This document shows positions 17,740 to 26,172 of a stretch of DNA of 64,000 nt, piece after piece. This DNA is from Cryobacterium zongtaii. GTDB lineage: Bacteria; Actinomycetota; Actinomycetes; Actinomycetales; Microbacteriaceae. Each line of letters starts with the position of its first letter. The stretch's first letter is position 1. A model generated the notes under the pieces. That model was not told where the DNA came from and searched no databases. It saw only the letters and a list, made by a program, of their open reading frames with translations. Location of the stretch: assembly GCF_002909375.1 (NCBI RefSeq), contig NZ_PPXD01000018.1, positions 62,001-126,000 on the forward strand, read 5' to 3'. The position numbers were made by a program, and so were the translations under genes.

Positions 17740-18471
17740 ATGACCAAGCAGTCGATCTTCGGCCGCATCGCCCAGCTCACCCGGGCGAACATCAACGCGA
17801 TGCTGGACTCCGCGGAAGACCCCCAGAAGATGCTCGACCAGATGGTGCGTGACTTCACCAACAGCATCGCCGATGCCGAAAGCGCGATCGCCGAGACCAT
17901 CGGCAACCTGCGAATGCTCGAAGACGACCACCGCGAAGACGTGCAGGCCGCCGGCGAGTGGGGCCGCAAGGCCCTCGCCGCCAGCCGCAAGGCCGACGAA
18001 CTGCGCACGAATGGCAACGCCGCCGACGCCGACAAGTTCGACAACCTGGCAAAGGTGGCCCTCGGCCGCCAGCTGCAGTCCGAGAAGGAGGCGAAGGACG
18101 CCGAACCGCAGATCATGAGCCAGACCGCCGTCGTCGAGCAGCTCAAGACCGGCCTGAACACCATGAAGACCAAGCTGGGCCAGCTCACCGCCAAGCGCAG
18201 CGAGCTCATCGCCCGGTCCAAGACCGCTGCCGCGCAGTCGCAGGTGATGGATGCCGTGAAGAGCATCGACATGATGGACCCCACCAGCGAGGTCAGCCGG
18301 TTCGAGGAGAAGATCCGCCGCGAAGAGGCCAAGGTGCGTGGCGCCAGCGAACTCGCCGCATCCAGCCTCGACGCGCAGTTCGAGAGCCTCGACGACCTCG
18401 GTGAGCTCACCGAGGTGGATGCCCGCCTCGCCGCGCTCAAGGCCGGTTCGCCCTCCTCGATCGAGCAGTAG
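17740..18471 (+). CDS. pspA: PspA/IM30-family envelope stress protein
   Basis: 243-aa almost wholly helical protein: MTKQSIFGRIAQLTRANINAML opens with the amphipathic membrane-binding helix, followed by LDQMVRDFTNSIADAESAIA and long coiled coils, the ESCRT-III-like fold. PspA/IM30/Vipp1 proteins coat and stabilise damaged membrane on the inner face. The final 30 residues carry the QFESLDDLGE...RLAALKAG tail seen in actinobacterial members. AAAGGA lies nine bases before ATG. The gene ends in a strong hairpin. The TPM gene, often its partner, is 4.5 kb upstream. Confidence 0.93.
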   Translation: MTKQSIFGRIAQLTRANINAMLDSAEDPQKMLDQMVRDFTNSIADAESAIAETIGNLRMLEDDHREDVQAAGEWGRKALAASRKADELRTNGNAADADKFDNLAKVALGRQLQSEKEAKDAEPQIMSQTAVVEQLKTGLNTMKTKLGQLTAKRSELIARSKTAAAQSQVMDAVKSIDMMDPTSEVSRFEEKIRREEAKVRGASELAASSLDAQFESLDDLGELTEVDARLAALKAGSPSSIEQ

Positions 18472-18496
18472 CGCACCGCCTCACACAGCGTGAATC

Positions 18497-18531
18497 CAGA
18501 ACGGCCACGGGAATACCCCGGGGCCGTTCTG
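18497..18531 (+). terminator. Hairpin terminator after pspA
   Basis: CAGAACGGCC (18497-18506) pairs perfectly with GGCCGTTCTG (18522-18531), with an inner CGGG/CCCC pairing. There is no T-run, as is usual for actinobacterial terminators. It lies 25 bp after the pspA stop. Confidence 0.75.
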
Positions 18532-18544
18532 CATTGTCACCACC

Positions 18545-19204
18545 ATGACTACTCTCGGAATCATCGGTGCCGGTCATATCGGCAGCCAGCTCGCCCGCCT
18601 CGGCGTGGCCAACGGATACGACGTCGTGGTGAGCAACTCCCGCGGCCCGGCGACCCTCGAGGGCCTGGTGGCCGAACTCGGGCCGCGGGCCCGCGCCGCC
18701 CTGCCCGCAGAGGCCGCCGCGGCCGGAGATCTGGTGATCGTCACGATCCCGCTGCACGCCATCGACACATTGCCGCTGCCCGAACTGGCCGGCAAGCTCG
18801 TGATCGACACCAATAACTACTACCCCCAGCGGGACGGCAACATCGTGGCCCTCGACGAGGAGACCTCGACGACCGCCGAGCTGCTGCAGGACCTGCTGCC
18901 GGACGCCAGGGTCGTGAAGGCGTTCAACCACATCTACGCCGCTGACCTCACCACCGACGGCCAGCCGGCCGGCTCGGCGAATCGCCGTGCCCTCGTCATC
19001 GCCGGCAACGACCCCGAGGCCCGCGCGGTCGTCACTGCGCTGCTGGACGACTTCGGTTTCGACACCGTGGACCTCGGCCCGCTGAACGAGGGCTGGCGGA
19101 TCCAGCGCGACACCCCGGGCTACGGCCCGCGGATGGACGAATTCGAGCTGCGCGAGGCGGTGAGCGCGGCCATCCGTTACCGGGACATGCCGCAGGCGGT
19201 CTAG
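18545..19204 (+). CDS. NADP/F420-type reductase-like Rossmann protein
   Basis: 219-aa protein of the F420-dependent NADP oxidoreductase-like family (NADPH:F420 reductase fold). The N-terminal dinucleotide motif is GIIGAGHIGSQLARLG, then VVVSNSRGP for the ribose/phosphate of NADP, and a conserved VKAFNHIYAADL segment near residue 120. Related proteins act as NADPH-dependent reductases; whether this one uses F420 cannot be decided. It may begin leaderless, with CATTGT seven bases before ATG, or follow the pspA terminator on its own promoter. Confidence 0.78.
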   Translation: MTTLGIIGAGHIGSQLARLGVANGYDVVVSNSRGPATLEGLVAELGPRARAALPAEAAAAGDLVIVTIPLHAIDTLPLPELAGKLVIDTNNYYPQRDGNIVALDEETSTTAELLQDLLPDARVVKAFNHIYAADLTTDGQPAGSANRRALVIAGNDPEARAVVTALLDDFGFDTVDLGPLNEGWRIQRDTPGYGPRMDEFELREAVSAAIRYRDMPQAV

Positions 19205-19262
19205 GCCGACGCCCCCGAACTGGCAGATGCGCCCGGCCGGGGCCGAGGGGCATACTGGGGTG

Positions 19263-20096
19263 GTGTCCCCCAACTACGTGGTCGTGCCGCAGTGGCAAGG
19301 TTCGGTTTCTCCGCGCGCGATGCGCCTGGTCGACGGGGCGGAGGCGATCCAGGGCGACCTGCCCTCCTCGGTCACCTTTCCCGTCGACGTGCCCGCCGAA
19401 GCGGGCGATGCCCTGGACACCGGCATCCACCGGTTCTCGGCGCTGCTGACGGTGCGTGACCGGCAGTTGGCCGTGCTCCGCGCCGGTTCGGAGCCGGTGC
19501 TCACGATCGGCGGCGACTGCGGGGTGTCCTTCGGCGCCGTCGAGCACGCCTCCCGCCGGCACCCCGGCGACATCGCGCTGGTCTGGTTCGATGCCCACCC
19601 CGACCTGCACACCAGCGAATCCTCGCAGTCCGGTGGCTTCGGTGGCATGGTGCTGCGCGCCATCCTCGGTGACGGCGTCGACGGTCTCGCGCTCGACGCC
19701 GATGCCCGGCTCAGCCCGGACCGGGTGGTGCTGGCCGGCGTGCGCGACATCGACCCGGCCGAAGATGTCTACATCACGGAGCAGGGCATCCCGCTGGTGC
19801 CGGTGGAGGATTTCGGCACCCCGGCGGCGGTCGTGGCCGCGGTCAAGCGCACGGGCGCCGCGCACGTGTATGTGCACATCGACCTCGACGTGCTCGATCC
19901 TGCCACGATCGTCGGCCTGTCGAACATCTACCCGTTCGGTCTGGCCGTGGAGGGCCTCACCGCCGCGATCACGGCGCTCCGCGCCGAATTCTCGCTGGCC
20001 GGCGCCACCATCGCCGGCTTCGCGCCGTCCTCCCCCGAGGCTGCCAACGACGACCTGCCCAGCATCCTGCGCATCATCAGCGCGATCACCCGCTGA
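19263..20096 (+). CDS. Arginase/agmatinase-family protein with altered first metal ligand
   Basis: 277-aa ureohydrolase-fold protein. Metal motifs are GGDCG (Cys86 where arginases have His), DAHPDLH (Asp110, His112, Asp114) and HIDLDVLDP (Asp207, Asp209). Five of six canonical Mn ligands are present. Such proteins hydrolyse arginine, agmatine, formiminoglutamate or guanidino compounds, or have lost activity; the substrate is unknown. GTG 19263 is chosen since CATACT (19251-19256) ends six bases before it, as in other leaderless genes here; GTG 19260 is the alternative. Confidence 0.82.
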   Translation: MSPNYVVVPQWQGSVSPRAMRLVDGAEAIQGDLPSSVTFPVDVPAEAGDALDTGIHRFSALLTVRDRQLAVLRAGSEPVLTIGGDCGVSFGAVEHASRRHPGDIALVWFDAHPDLHTSESSQSGGFGGMVLRAILGDGVDGLALDADARLSPDRVVLAGVRDIDPAEDVYITEQGIPLVPVEDFGTPAAVVAAVKRTGAAHVYVHIDLDVLDPATIVGLSNIYPFGLAVEGLTAAITALRAEFSLAGATIAGFAPSSPEAANDDLPSILRIISAITR

Positions 20097-20132
20097 CGAC
20101 CTTTTCGCTTGCCTGATCGAAGGAGATCAACC

Positions 20133-20924
20133 ATGACCACGGAGGACTTGAGAGTCGTGACCGAGCGGCGCGGGCACCTGCTGCTGATCGGGCTGAATCG
20201 GCCCGAGAAGCGCAATGCGGCTGACTTCGCCATGTTGCAGCAGCTCGCGCTGGCCTACGGGGAACTGGAGCGTGACCCGGAGCTGCGCGTGGGTGTGGTG
20301 CACGCTCTCGGCGAGCACTTCACCGCCGGGCTCGACCTGGCCGATGTGGGCCCGCGGCTCGGCCCCGACGGTATCGACATCGTGCCTGAGGGCGGCATCA
20401 ACCCCTGGCAGGTCGACGGCACCGCGCTGACCAAGCCCGTGGTGATCGCCGTGCAGGGCACCTGCCTCACCCTGGGCATCGAGCTGATGCTGGCCAGCGA
20501 CATCGTCGTCGCCGCCGAGTCCACCCGGTTCGGTCAGATCGAGGTGAGCCGGGGCATTCTGCCGTTCGGCGGCGCCACGATCCGGTTCCCGCGCGCCGCC
20601 GGCTGGGGCAATGCCATGCGCTGGCTGCTCACCGGGGACATGTTCGACGTCAGGGAGGCGCACCGGATGGGGCTGGTGCAGGAGATCGTGCCGAACGGTC
20701 GCGAGCTGCACCGTGCCATCGAGCTCGCCGAGCGCATCGCCGCGCAGGCGCCGCTGGCCGTGCAGGCCACCCTCGCCAGCGCCCGCACGGCGCTCCGTGA
20801 CGGACCTGCAGCGGCCGAGGCCGAGCTGCAGCCCGCCCTGGCGCGCCTGGCCGGGTCGACGGATGCCCGCATCGGCATGGAGGCGTTCCTCTCGCGCCAG
20901 CCCGCCGCGTTCCAGGGACGCTAG
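20133..20924 (+). CDS. Enoyl-CoA hydratase/isomerase (crotonase) family
   Basis: 263-aa crotonase-fold protein. Seen are NRPEKRNAAD, the oxyanion-hole strand HFTAGLDLADV, VQGTCLTLGIELMLASDI, and FGQIEVSRGILPFGGA with the first catalytic Glu of hydratases (in QIEV); the second Glu position is not obvious. It acts on an acyl-CoA thioester, but hydratase, isomerase and hydrolase activities cannot be separated by eye. The Shine-Dalgarno GAAGGAGAT is well placed before ATG 20133. Confidence 0.86.
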   Translation: MTTEDLRVVTERRGHLLLIGLNRPEKRNAADFAMLQQLALAYGELERDPELRVGVVHALGEHFTAGLDLADVGPRLGPDGIDIVPEGGINPWQVDGTALTKPVVIAVQGTCLTLGIELMLASDIVVAAESTRFGQIEVSRGILPFGGATIRFPRAAGWGNAMRWLLTGDMFDVREAHRMGLVQEIVPNGRELHRAIELAERIAAQAPLAVQATLASARTALRDGPAAAEAELQPALARLAGSTDARIGMEAFLSRQPAAFQGR

Positions 20925-20972
20925 TCTGGCGAACTCTGGATTCCTCCCGGGAACGGTCGGTAGGCTGCGACG

Positions 20973-22454
20973 ATGACCGACTCTGCAGCGATGCCCGCCA
21001 CCCGTAGCTATGACGTCATCGTGATCGGTGCCGGCGCCGTGGGCGAGAACGTGGCCGACCGCACCGTGCAGGGGGGCCTCCGCACCCTCATCGTGGAGGC
21101 CGAACTCGTCGGCGGCGAGTGCTCATACTGGGCCTGCATGCCCTCCAAGGTGCTGCTGCGCAGCGGCGCCGCCCTCGCCGCGGCCCGCCGGGTGGCCGGC
21201 GCGGCCGAGGCGGTCACCGGGCAGCTCGACGTGGCTGCCGTGCTGGGGCGCCGCACCACCTTCACGCACGACTGGAACGACGACAGCCAGGCCGACTGGC
21301 TGGCCTCCGCGGGCATCGACCTGCTGCGCGGCCACGCCAGGCTCAGCGGCGTGCGCGAGGTCACCGTGCAGACGACGGATGGGCCGGTGGTCGTCACTGC
21401 CAGGCACGCCGTGGTCCTCAGCACCGGGTCCAGCGCCCTGTTGCCCGACATCGACGGCCTCTCCGACGTGTCACCGTGGACCAGCCGGGACGCCACCTCG
21501 GTGACGAACCTGCCCGGCCATCTCGCCATCATCGGCGGTGGTGTCGTCGCCGTGGAGATGGCCGCCGCGTACCGGTCGCTTGGCGCCGAGGTGACCCTGC
21601 TCGTGCGCAGCTCCCTGCTGCGGGACCAGGAACCGTTCGCCGGCGAGCTGGTGGCCGCCGCCCTCGCCGACACGGGTGTCCAGGTGCTCACCGGCGCCAG
21701 CCCCACCGCCGCCCGCCGCATCGATACCGGCCAGGTGGCCCTGGTGCTCGCCGACGGCCGCACCATCACGGCCGACGAGGTGCTCGTGGCCACCGGCCGG
21801 GTGCCGCGCAGCCAGGACCTCGGCCTCGAGACCGTGGGCCTCACCCCGGGCGACTGGGTCGACGTGGACGACACCCTGCTGGTCACCGGCGACTCCGCCG
21901 CCCTGGCCGGCGACTGGCTCTACGCCACCGGCGACGTGAACCACCGGGCGCTGCTCACCCACCAGGGCAAGTACCAGGCCCGTGCGGCCGGCGACGTCAT
22001 CGTCGCCCGCGCCAGGGGCACGGTGGTCGACGACGCCCCATGGGGCACCCACGTTGCCACGGCCGATCACGCCGCGGTGCCGCAGGTGACCTTCACCGAC
22101 CCCGAGGTGGCCTCGGTCGGGCTGACCGCCGCGGCGGCCGAGCAGGCCGGCTACCGCATCCGGGTGCTCGACTACGACCTGGCCGGGGTCGCCGGCGCCA
22201 GCGTGCTGGCCGACGGCTACACCGGGCAGGCGCGCGCCATCGTCGACCTCGACACCGAGGTGCTGCTGGGTGTCACCTTCGTGGGCGCCGGTGTCGGCGA
22301 GCTGCTGCACGCGGCCACCATCGCCGTGGTCGGCGAGGTACCGATCAGCCGGCTCTGGCACGCTGTGCCCAGTTACCCCACCCTCAGCGAGGTCTGGCTG
22401 CGGCTGCTCGAGGCCTACGGCCGGCCGCCGGCCAGCAGCGACCGGAGCCTCTGA
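20973..22454 (+). CDS. FAD-dependent pyridine nucleotide-disulfide oxidoreductase
   Basis: 493-aa class I disulfide reductase related to dihydrolipoyl dehydrogenase and mercuric reductase. FAD motif VIGAGAVGENVADR, redox CxxxxC in GGECSYWACMPSK, NAD(P) motif IIGGGVVAVEMAAAYRSLG, second FAD motif YATGDVNHRALLTH, and C-terminal WHAVPSYPTLSEVW in place of the usual HAHPTLSE. It lacks the HMA domain and C-terminal CC of MerA and there is no 2-oxoacid dehydrogenase nearby, so the natural disulfide or quinone partner is open. TAGGCT with a six-base spacer precedes ATG, a leaderless start. Its stop overlaps the next gene by one base. Confidence 0.88.
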   Translation: MTDSAAMPATRSYDVIVIGAGAVGENVADRTVQGGLRTLIVEAELVGGECSYWACMPSKVLLRSGAALAAARRVAGAAEAVTGQLDVAAVLGRRTTFTHDWNDDSQADWLASAGIDLLRGHARLSGVREVTVQTTDGPVVVTARHAVVLSTGSSALLPDIDGLSDVSPWTSRDATSVTNLPGHLAIIGGGVVAVEMAAAYRSLGAEVTLLVRSSLLRDQEPFAGELVAAALADTGVQVLTGASPTAARRIDTGQVALVLADGRTITADEVLVATGRVPRSQDLGLETVGLTPGDWVDVDDTLLVTGDSAALAGDWLYATGDVNHRALLTHQGKYQARAAGDVIVARARGTVVDDAPWGTHVATADHAAVPQVTFTDPEVASVGLTAAAAEQAGYRIRVLDYDLAGVAGASVLADGYTGQARAIVDLDTEVLLGVTFVGAGVGELLHAATIAVVGEVPISRLWHAVPSYPTLSEVWLRLLEAYGRPPASSDRSL

Positions 22455-22864
22455 TGCGACGGCTTCTGCTCGATTCCCCGCTCAGCCGGGCCGGGTATCT
22501 GTACGCCACCGCCGTCGGCCTGGTATGGGGTGCGATCTGGAGCACCGGCCGCGTCGAACGCCGGAACGGCCTGTTCGTGTTCCGCGGCCTGCCCGCCTGG
22601 TCGTTCGGCCGCGGCGGCTCCTGCGTGGGCGCCGTCTACCTCACCAACCAGAACGTGACGGCGGATGTGCTCGAGCACGAGGCCGTGCACAAAGTGCAGT
22701 GGCAACGTTACGGCATGCTTTTTCCGCTGCTGTATCTGCTCGCCGGGCGGGACCCGTTGAAGAACCGGTTCGAGATCGAGGCGGGCCTGGAGAAGGGCGG
22801 CTACCTACGCCAGAAGCGTGCGGCTACGCGTGCTCCGCGCGCCCGTCACGCCAGTACCCCATGA
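22454..22864 (+). CDS. Small HExxH (zincin-like) protein
   Basis: 136-aa protein with one possible membrane helix (AGYLYATAVGLVWGAIW, residues 13-29). It carries HEAVHKVQW: His75-Glu76-x-x-His79, the zinc-protease motif, with Glu107 or Glu109 downstream in NRFEIEAGLE as a candidate third ligand. That arrangement recalls DUF4157-type HExxHxxQ proteins, but the protein is very short for a protease. Start and upstream stop form TGATG, so it is coupled to the flavin disulfide reductase. The 3' end overlaps the siderophore-interacting gene by 41 bp. Function is unknown. Confidence 0.68.
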   Translation: MRRLLLDSPLSRAGYLYATAVGLVWGAIWSTGRVERRNGLFVFRGLPAWSFGRGGSCVGAVYLTNQNVTADVLEHEAVHKVQWQRYGMLFPLLYLLAGRDPLKNRFEIEAGLEKGGYLRQKRAATRAPRARHASTP

Positions 22865-23762
22865 AGGCCACCTGGCGACGGTTGATGCCGACCTCGGAGA
22901 CGAGGAAGCGGCGCAGCCGCTTGATCACACCGGCTTCACCGGCCAGCCAGGCGTAGAGCTCGCCGTCGAGAGCCGATCCGTCCGGTACCTCCCAGAGGAT
23001 GCTCTCGTCGATGTCGATGTCGGGCAGCTCGGTACCGCTGTGGTGTGCGGTCAGGAAGCGGGCCGTCCAGCCCCGAACGGCGGATTCGAGCGCGGAACCG
23101 TGACCGGCACCGTTGCGGGGCAGCCAGGTGACGGTGACACCATCCGGCGCGTTCGTCTCGTGGGCGTCGGCGGCCTCCGGCACCTCGATGTAGGCGCAGC
23201 CCCTGGCCGTGCGGGGCAGGGCGGAGAGGATTGCGCAGATCGCCGGAGCGGCGGTCTCGTCGCCCGCGAGCAGCACAGTGTTGGCGTTGCCGGGGGCCCA
23301 TTCGATGCCGACCACCGGGTTGTCACCGTCGGCGACCGGTCCAACGATGGCGACCTCGTCGCCCACGTTGGCGGCGCGCACCCAGCGCGACGCGGGGCCC
23401 GCGTCACCGTGGGTGACGAAGTCGATGTCGACCTCGCGGTGCTCGGGCCGGGCGTGCCGCACCGTGTAGGTGCGGATCGGATTGCGGCGCTCGTCGGGCA
23501 GGTCGCGCCAGGTCTCGTACCAGGAGTCGTTCCGAGGGAACGCCGAAACGCCGACCCCGGGCAGCGGCAGGACGATCTTGATGCGCTGGTCGAGGCCGGC
23601 GGTACCGAATTCGTGCAGGTCGGGGCCCGTGAAGGTCACCCGGGTGAAATTTGTCGACAGACGTTGCACGCGGGCCACCGAGACGGCGAACGGGCGGTAG
23701 CTGGGGCGCGGTGCCCGCACGCGTGCGGCGGCCGGCGCGGGAGCGACTGTCGAGGTAAGCAT
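22824..23762 (-). CDS. Siderophore-interacting protein (NAD(P)H ferric-siderophore reductase)
   Basis: 312-aa SIP/ViuB-type flavoprotein. It has the FAD barrel (RPFAVSVARVQRLSTNFTRVTFTG; RTYTVRHARPEHREVDIDFV with the RxYTxR flavin motif), the HGDAGPASRW stretch, VLLAGDETAAPAICAILSAL of the NAD(P) lobe and the C-terminal YWRDGRAE. It reduces Fe(III)-siderophores in the cytoplasm to free iron. A DtxR/IdeR-like box overlaps its leaderless promoter, so iron-dependent repression is likely. No siderophore transporter is in the window. Confidence 0.93.
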   Translation of the reverse strand: MLTSTVAPAPAAARVRAPRPSYRPFAVSVARVQRLSTNFTRVTFTGPDLHEFGTAGLDQRIKIVLPLPGVGVSAFPRNDSWYETWRDLPDERRNPIRTYTVRHARPEHREVDIDFVTHGDAGPASRWVRAANVGDEVAIVGPVADGDNPVVGIEWAPGNANTVLLAGDETAAPAICAILSALPRTARGCAYIEVPEAADAHETNAPDGVTVTWLPRNGAGHGSALESAVRGWTARFLTAHHSGTELPDIDIDESILWEVPDGSALDGELYAWLAGEAGVIKRLRRFLVSEVGINRRQVAFMGYWRDGRAEHA

Positions 23763-23766
23763 GGCC

Positions 23767-23788
23767 TAAGTATGGCATGCCTTACCTA
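23767..23788 (-). promoter_or_regulatory. DtxR/IdeR-like iron box over the SIP promoter
   Basis: TAAGTATGGCATGCCTTACCTA is a 22-bp inverted repeat (9 of 11 pairs), and its complement begins TAGGTAAGGC, as in the TTAGGTwAGsCTwACCTAA iron-box consensus. The minus-strand -10 CATACT lies inside it, six bases from the ATG. Confidence 0.72.
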
Positions 23789-23832
23789 TGTTTCACCTAG
23801 CGATTTCCGGTGAACGGTTCCGAGGTGGGTCG

Positions 23833-24000
23833 CTACGCGGCGGTGACCCACTCGCTGGCGACGTAGCTGCCCGCGCCGCGGCGCGTGGCCGGGCTGACGT
23901 AGCCGGTGGGGATCGCGGCGGGCTGTCCGCTGCTCACGTAGCCGGCCGGCTCGGCTGAACGATCGGTGCGGGGGCTGGCGATGCTGATGTAGGAATTCAT
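23833..24000 (-). CDS. 55-aa SY(I/V)S-repeat small protein
   Basis: Short frame with a consensus Shine-Dalgarno (AGGAG seven bases before ATG 24000). The peptide has four spaced repeats of (S/G)Y(I/V)(S/A): SYIS (3-6), GYVS (20-23), GYVS (33-36) and SYVA (45-48), joined by Pro/Ala/Gly/Arg-rich linkers, ending EWVTAA. It has no Cys, no signal peptide and no membrane helix. It sits between the iron-regulated SIP gene and the catalase terminator, so it needs its own promoter. I recognise no named family. The repeat regularity and ribosome site argue that it is real; function is unknown, possibly linked to iron or oxidative stress by context. Confidence 0.7.
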   Translation of the reverse strand: MNSYISIASPRTDRSAEPAGYVSSGQPAAIPTGYVSPATRRGAGSYVASEWVTAA

Positions 24001-24071
24001 GATGCTCCTGTCGGGTGGGGCTGGTTTCGACGCAGAGCTTCATTGGACGCGTGCTGGTGGTGGTGTGTGAT

Positions 24072-24102
24072 CGCGCGGCCGGCCGGCTGGGCCGGCCGCG
24101 CG
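24072..24102 (-). terminator. Strong hairpin terminator after catalase
   Basis: CGCGCGGCCGGCC and GGCCGGCCGCGCG form a perfect 13-bp stem with a five-base loop, 18 bp beyond the katA stop. No T-run follows. It should separate katA transcription from the small gene downstream. Confidence 0.8.
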
Positions 24103-24120
24103 AGTGAGGTGGTGCGGGTG

Positions 24121-25623
24121 TTACTCGCCGACGCCGACGGGCTCGGCGGCCACGTTGGCCGAGCCGGCCACAGCGTCGGTGGCCAGGTTCAGCCTGAGGC
24201 TCGCGCCGAGGGTGGCGTCCACGTTCGTCCAGTACTGGATGGCGCGTTCCTTGACCTCGGGGCGGGTGACGCCACCGACGGCACCGGTGATCGTCTCCAG
24301 GAACCGGGCCTTGGCCGCGTCGTCGAAGACGTCGCGGTAGAGGGTGCCGGCCTGGCCGAAGTCGTCGTCCTCGGAGCGGAGGGTGGCGGCGCTGCGCACC
24401 AGCGCACCGTCGAACTCCCAGCTGCCGTCGCCCGCGAGGGCCGGATCGGCGACGGGGCCGCCGAGCGAGTTGGGCGCGTAGACCGGGGCGCTGGCGTCGT
24501 TGAAGTGGTACCGGGCGGCGCCATCCTGCGAGTAGTTGTGCACCGTGGCCTGGGGCGCGTTCACCGGCAGCTGGTTGTAGTTGGTGCCCACGCGGTAGCG
24601 CTGGGCATCCGGGTAGGAGAAGATACGAGCCATCAGCATCTTGTCGGGGCTGGCGGCGATGCCGGGCACGAAGTTGGCCGGCGAGAACGCGGCCTGTTCG
24701 ATCTCGGCGAAGAAGTTGCCCGGGTTGCGGTTGAGGGTGTGCGTGCCCACCTTGATGAGCGGGAAGTCCGCGTGCGGCCAGACCTTGGTGAGGTCGAACG
24801 GGTTGAACCTGTAGGTCTTGCCCTCTTCGTAGGGCATGACCTGCACGTGCACGTCCCAGGACGGGAAGTCGCCGGCGTCGATGGCTTCGTAGAGGTCGCG
24901 GCGGTAGTAGTCGGCGTCGGCGCCGGCGATGAGCTCGGCCTCTGCGCCTTCCATCTCGATGTTGCCCTGGTTGGACGTGAAGTGGTACTTCACCCAGAAG
25001 CGCTCACCGGCGGCGTTGATCCACTGGTAGGTGTGCGAGCCGAAGCCGGGCATGGTGCGCCAGGACCGCGGCAGGCCGCGGTCGCCCATCAGGTAGGTCA
25101 CCTGGTGGGCGGACTCGGGCGAGAGGGTCCAGAAGTCCCACTGCATGTCGGCGTCGCGGAGGCCGGAGCCGGGCAGGCGCTTCTGCGAGTGGATGAAGTC
25201 GGGGAACTTGATGCCGTCGCGGATGAAGAACACCGGGGTGTTGTTTCCGACGATGTCGTAGTTGCCCTCCTGGGTGTAGAACTTCACCGAGAAGCCGCGC
25301 ACGTCGCGCCAGGTGTCCGGGCTGCCCTGCTCGCCGGCGACGCTGGAGAAGCGCTGCAGGGTGTCGGTGCGCGCGCCGGGCTGGAACAGCGCCGCGCGGG
25401 TGTATGCGGACACGTCACCGGTGACTTCGAAAACGCCGTGCGCTCCGCCGCCCTTGGCGTGCACGATGCGCTCCGGGATGCGCTCGCGGTTGAACTGCGC
25501 GAGCTTCTCGACCAGGTAGCGGTCGTGCAGGGCGGTGACGCCGTCGGCGCCGGCGGTGAGGGAGTGCTCGTCGCTGGGAACCGGGGTTCCGGTCTGGGTG
25601 GTGGTGGGGGGCAGTGTTGTCAT
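24121..25623 (-). CDS. katA: Heme catalase (clade 3-like small subunit)
   Basis: 500-aa monofunctional catalase that splits hydrogen peroxide. Visible: active-site His in [28 protein letters not shown], Asn in [12 protein letters not shown], and the proximal heme Tyr in [12 protein letters not shown]. Length matches small-subunit catalases. AGGAG precedes ATG 25623 by seven bases; the six-residue upstream extension is dropped. It is 38 bp downstream of a Fur-family regulator on the same strand, so regulator and catalase probably form one peroxide-inducible operon. Confidence 0.95.
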   Translation of the reverse strand: MTTLPPTTTQTGTPVPSDEHSLTAGADGVTALHDRYLVEKLAQFNRERIPERIVHAKGGGAHGVFEVTGDVSAYTRAALFQPGARTDTLQRFSSVAGEQGSPDTWRDVRGFSVKFYTQEGNYDIVGNNTPVFFIRDGIKFPDFIHSQKRLPGSGLRDADMQWDFWTLSPESAHQVTYLMGDRGLPRSWRTMPGFGSHTYQWINAAGERFWVKYHFTSNQGNIEMEGAEAELIAGADADYYRRDLYEAIDAGDFPSWDVHVQVMPYEEGKTYRFNPFDLTKVWPHADFPLIKVGTHTLNRNPGNFFAEIEQAAFSPANFVPGIAASPDKMLMARIFSYPDAQRYRVGTNYNQLPVNAPQATVHNYSQDGAARYHFNDASAPVYAPNSLGGPVADPALAGDGSWEFDGALVRSAATLRSEDDDFGQAGTLYRDVFDDAAKARFLETITGAVGGVTRPEVKERAIQYWTNVDATLGASLRLNLATDAVAGSANVAAEPVGVGE

Positions 25624-25661
25624 GGTGCTCCTTCGTGTCATGTGCTGGTCGTTCGCGTCGT

Positions 25662-26156
25662 TTAGAAGTCGGTGGCTGTCGAGGGGAGCGTCGTGCCGGT
25701 CTGGCAGTCCGGGCAGAGACCCCAGAAGGTGACCTCGGCGGTCTGCACGACGAAGCCGGCGGTGTCAGACGGGGTCAGGCAGGGAGCTTCGCCGGTCACG
25801 CACTCCACGTCGCGAACGCTGTGGCAGTTCGTGCAGACGATGTGGTGGTGGTTGTCGCCCACCCGGCGCTCGAACAGCGCGGCGGAGCCGGCCGGTTCGA
25901 TGCGGCGCACCAGACCGGCGGTGTTGAATGCGCCGAGCACACCGTAGACCGCCTGCAGGGAGGTGCCGGGCAGTTGCCGGCTGACGGCCTCGAAGAGCTG
26001 GTCGGCGGTGGCGTGCGGAGACTCGGCGAGCCCGCCAAGCACGGCCAGCCGGGGTGCGGTGACCTTCAGTCCCGCAGCGCGAATCTCGGCGGCATGGTCG
26101 GCGGCGTGGTCGAGGGCGGCTGGTATCGCCTGGTCGTCCATTCCGTGTCTGTGCAT
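25662..26156 (-). CDS. Fur-family peroxide/iron regulator (CatR/FurA/PerR-like)
   Basis: 164-aa Fur-family repressor: winged helix with [25 protein letters not shown] and [22 protein letters not shown], then the metal core [19 protein letters not shown] and a second CxxC in WGLCPDCQ, giving a structural Zn(Cys4) site plus His/Asp sensor ligands. Position upstream of catalase suggests a PerR/CatR-type sensor that leaves DNA when oxidised. TAGCGT lies six bases before ATG 26156, so the start is leaderless. A perfect 9-5-9 palindrome covers its -35 region, arguing for autoregulation. Confidence 0.9.
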   Translation of the reverse strand: MHRHGMDDQAIPAALDHAADHAAEIRAAGLKVTAPRLAVLGGLAESPHATADQLFEAVSRQLPGTSLQAVYGVLGAFNTAGLVRRIEPAGSAALFERRVGDNHHHIVCTNCHSVRDVECVTGEAPCLTPSDTAGFVVQTAEVTFWGLCPDCQTGTTLPSTATDF

Positions 26157-26172
26157 GCCCTCACGCTAGCAG

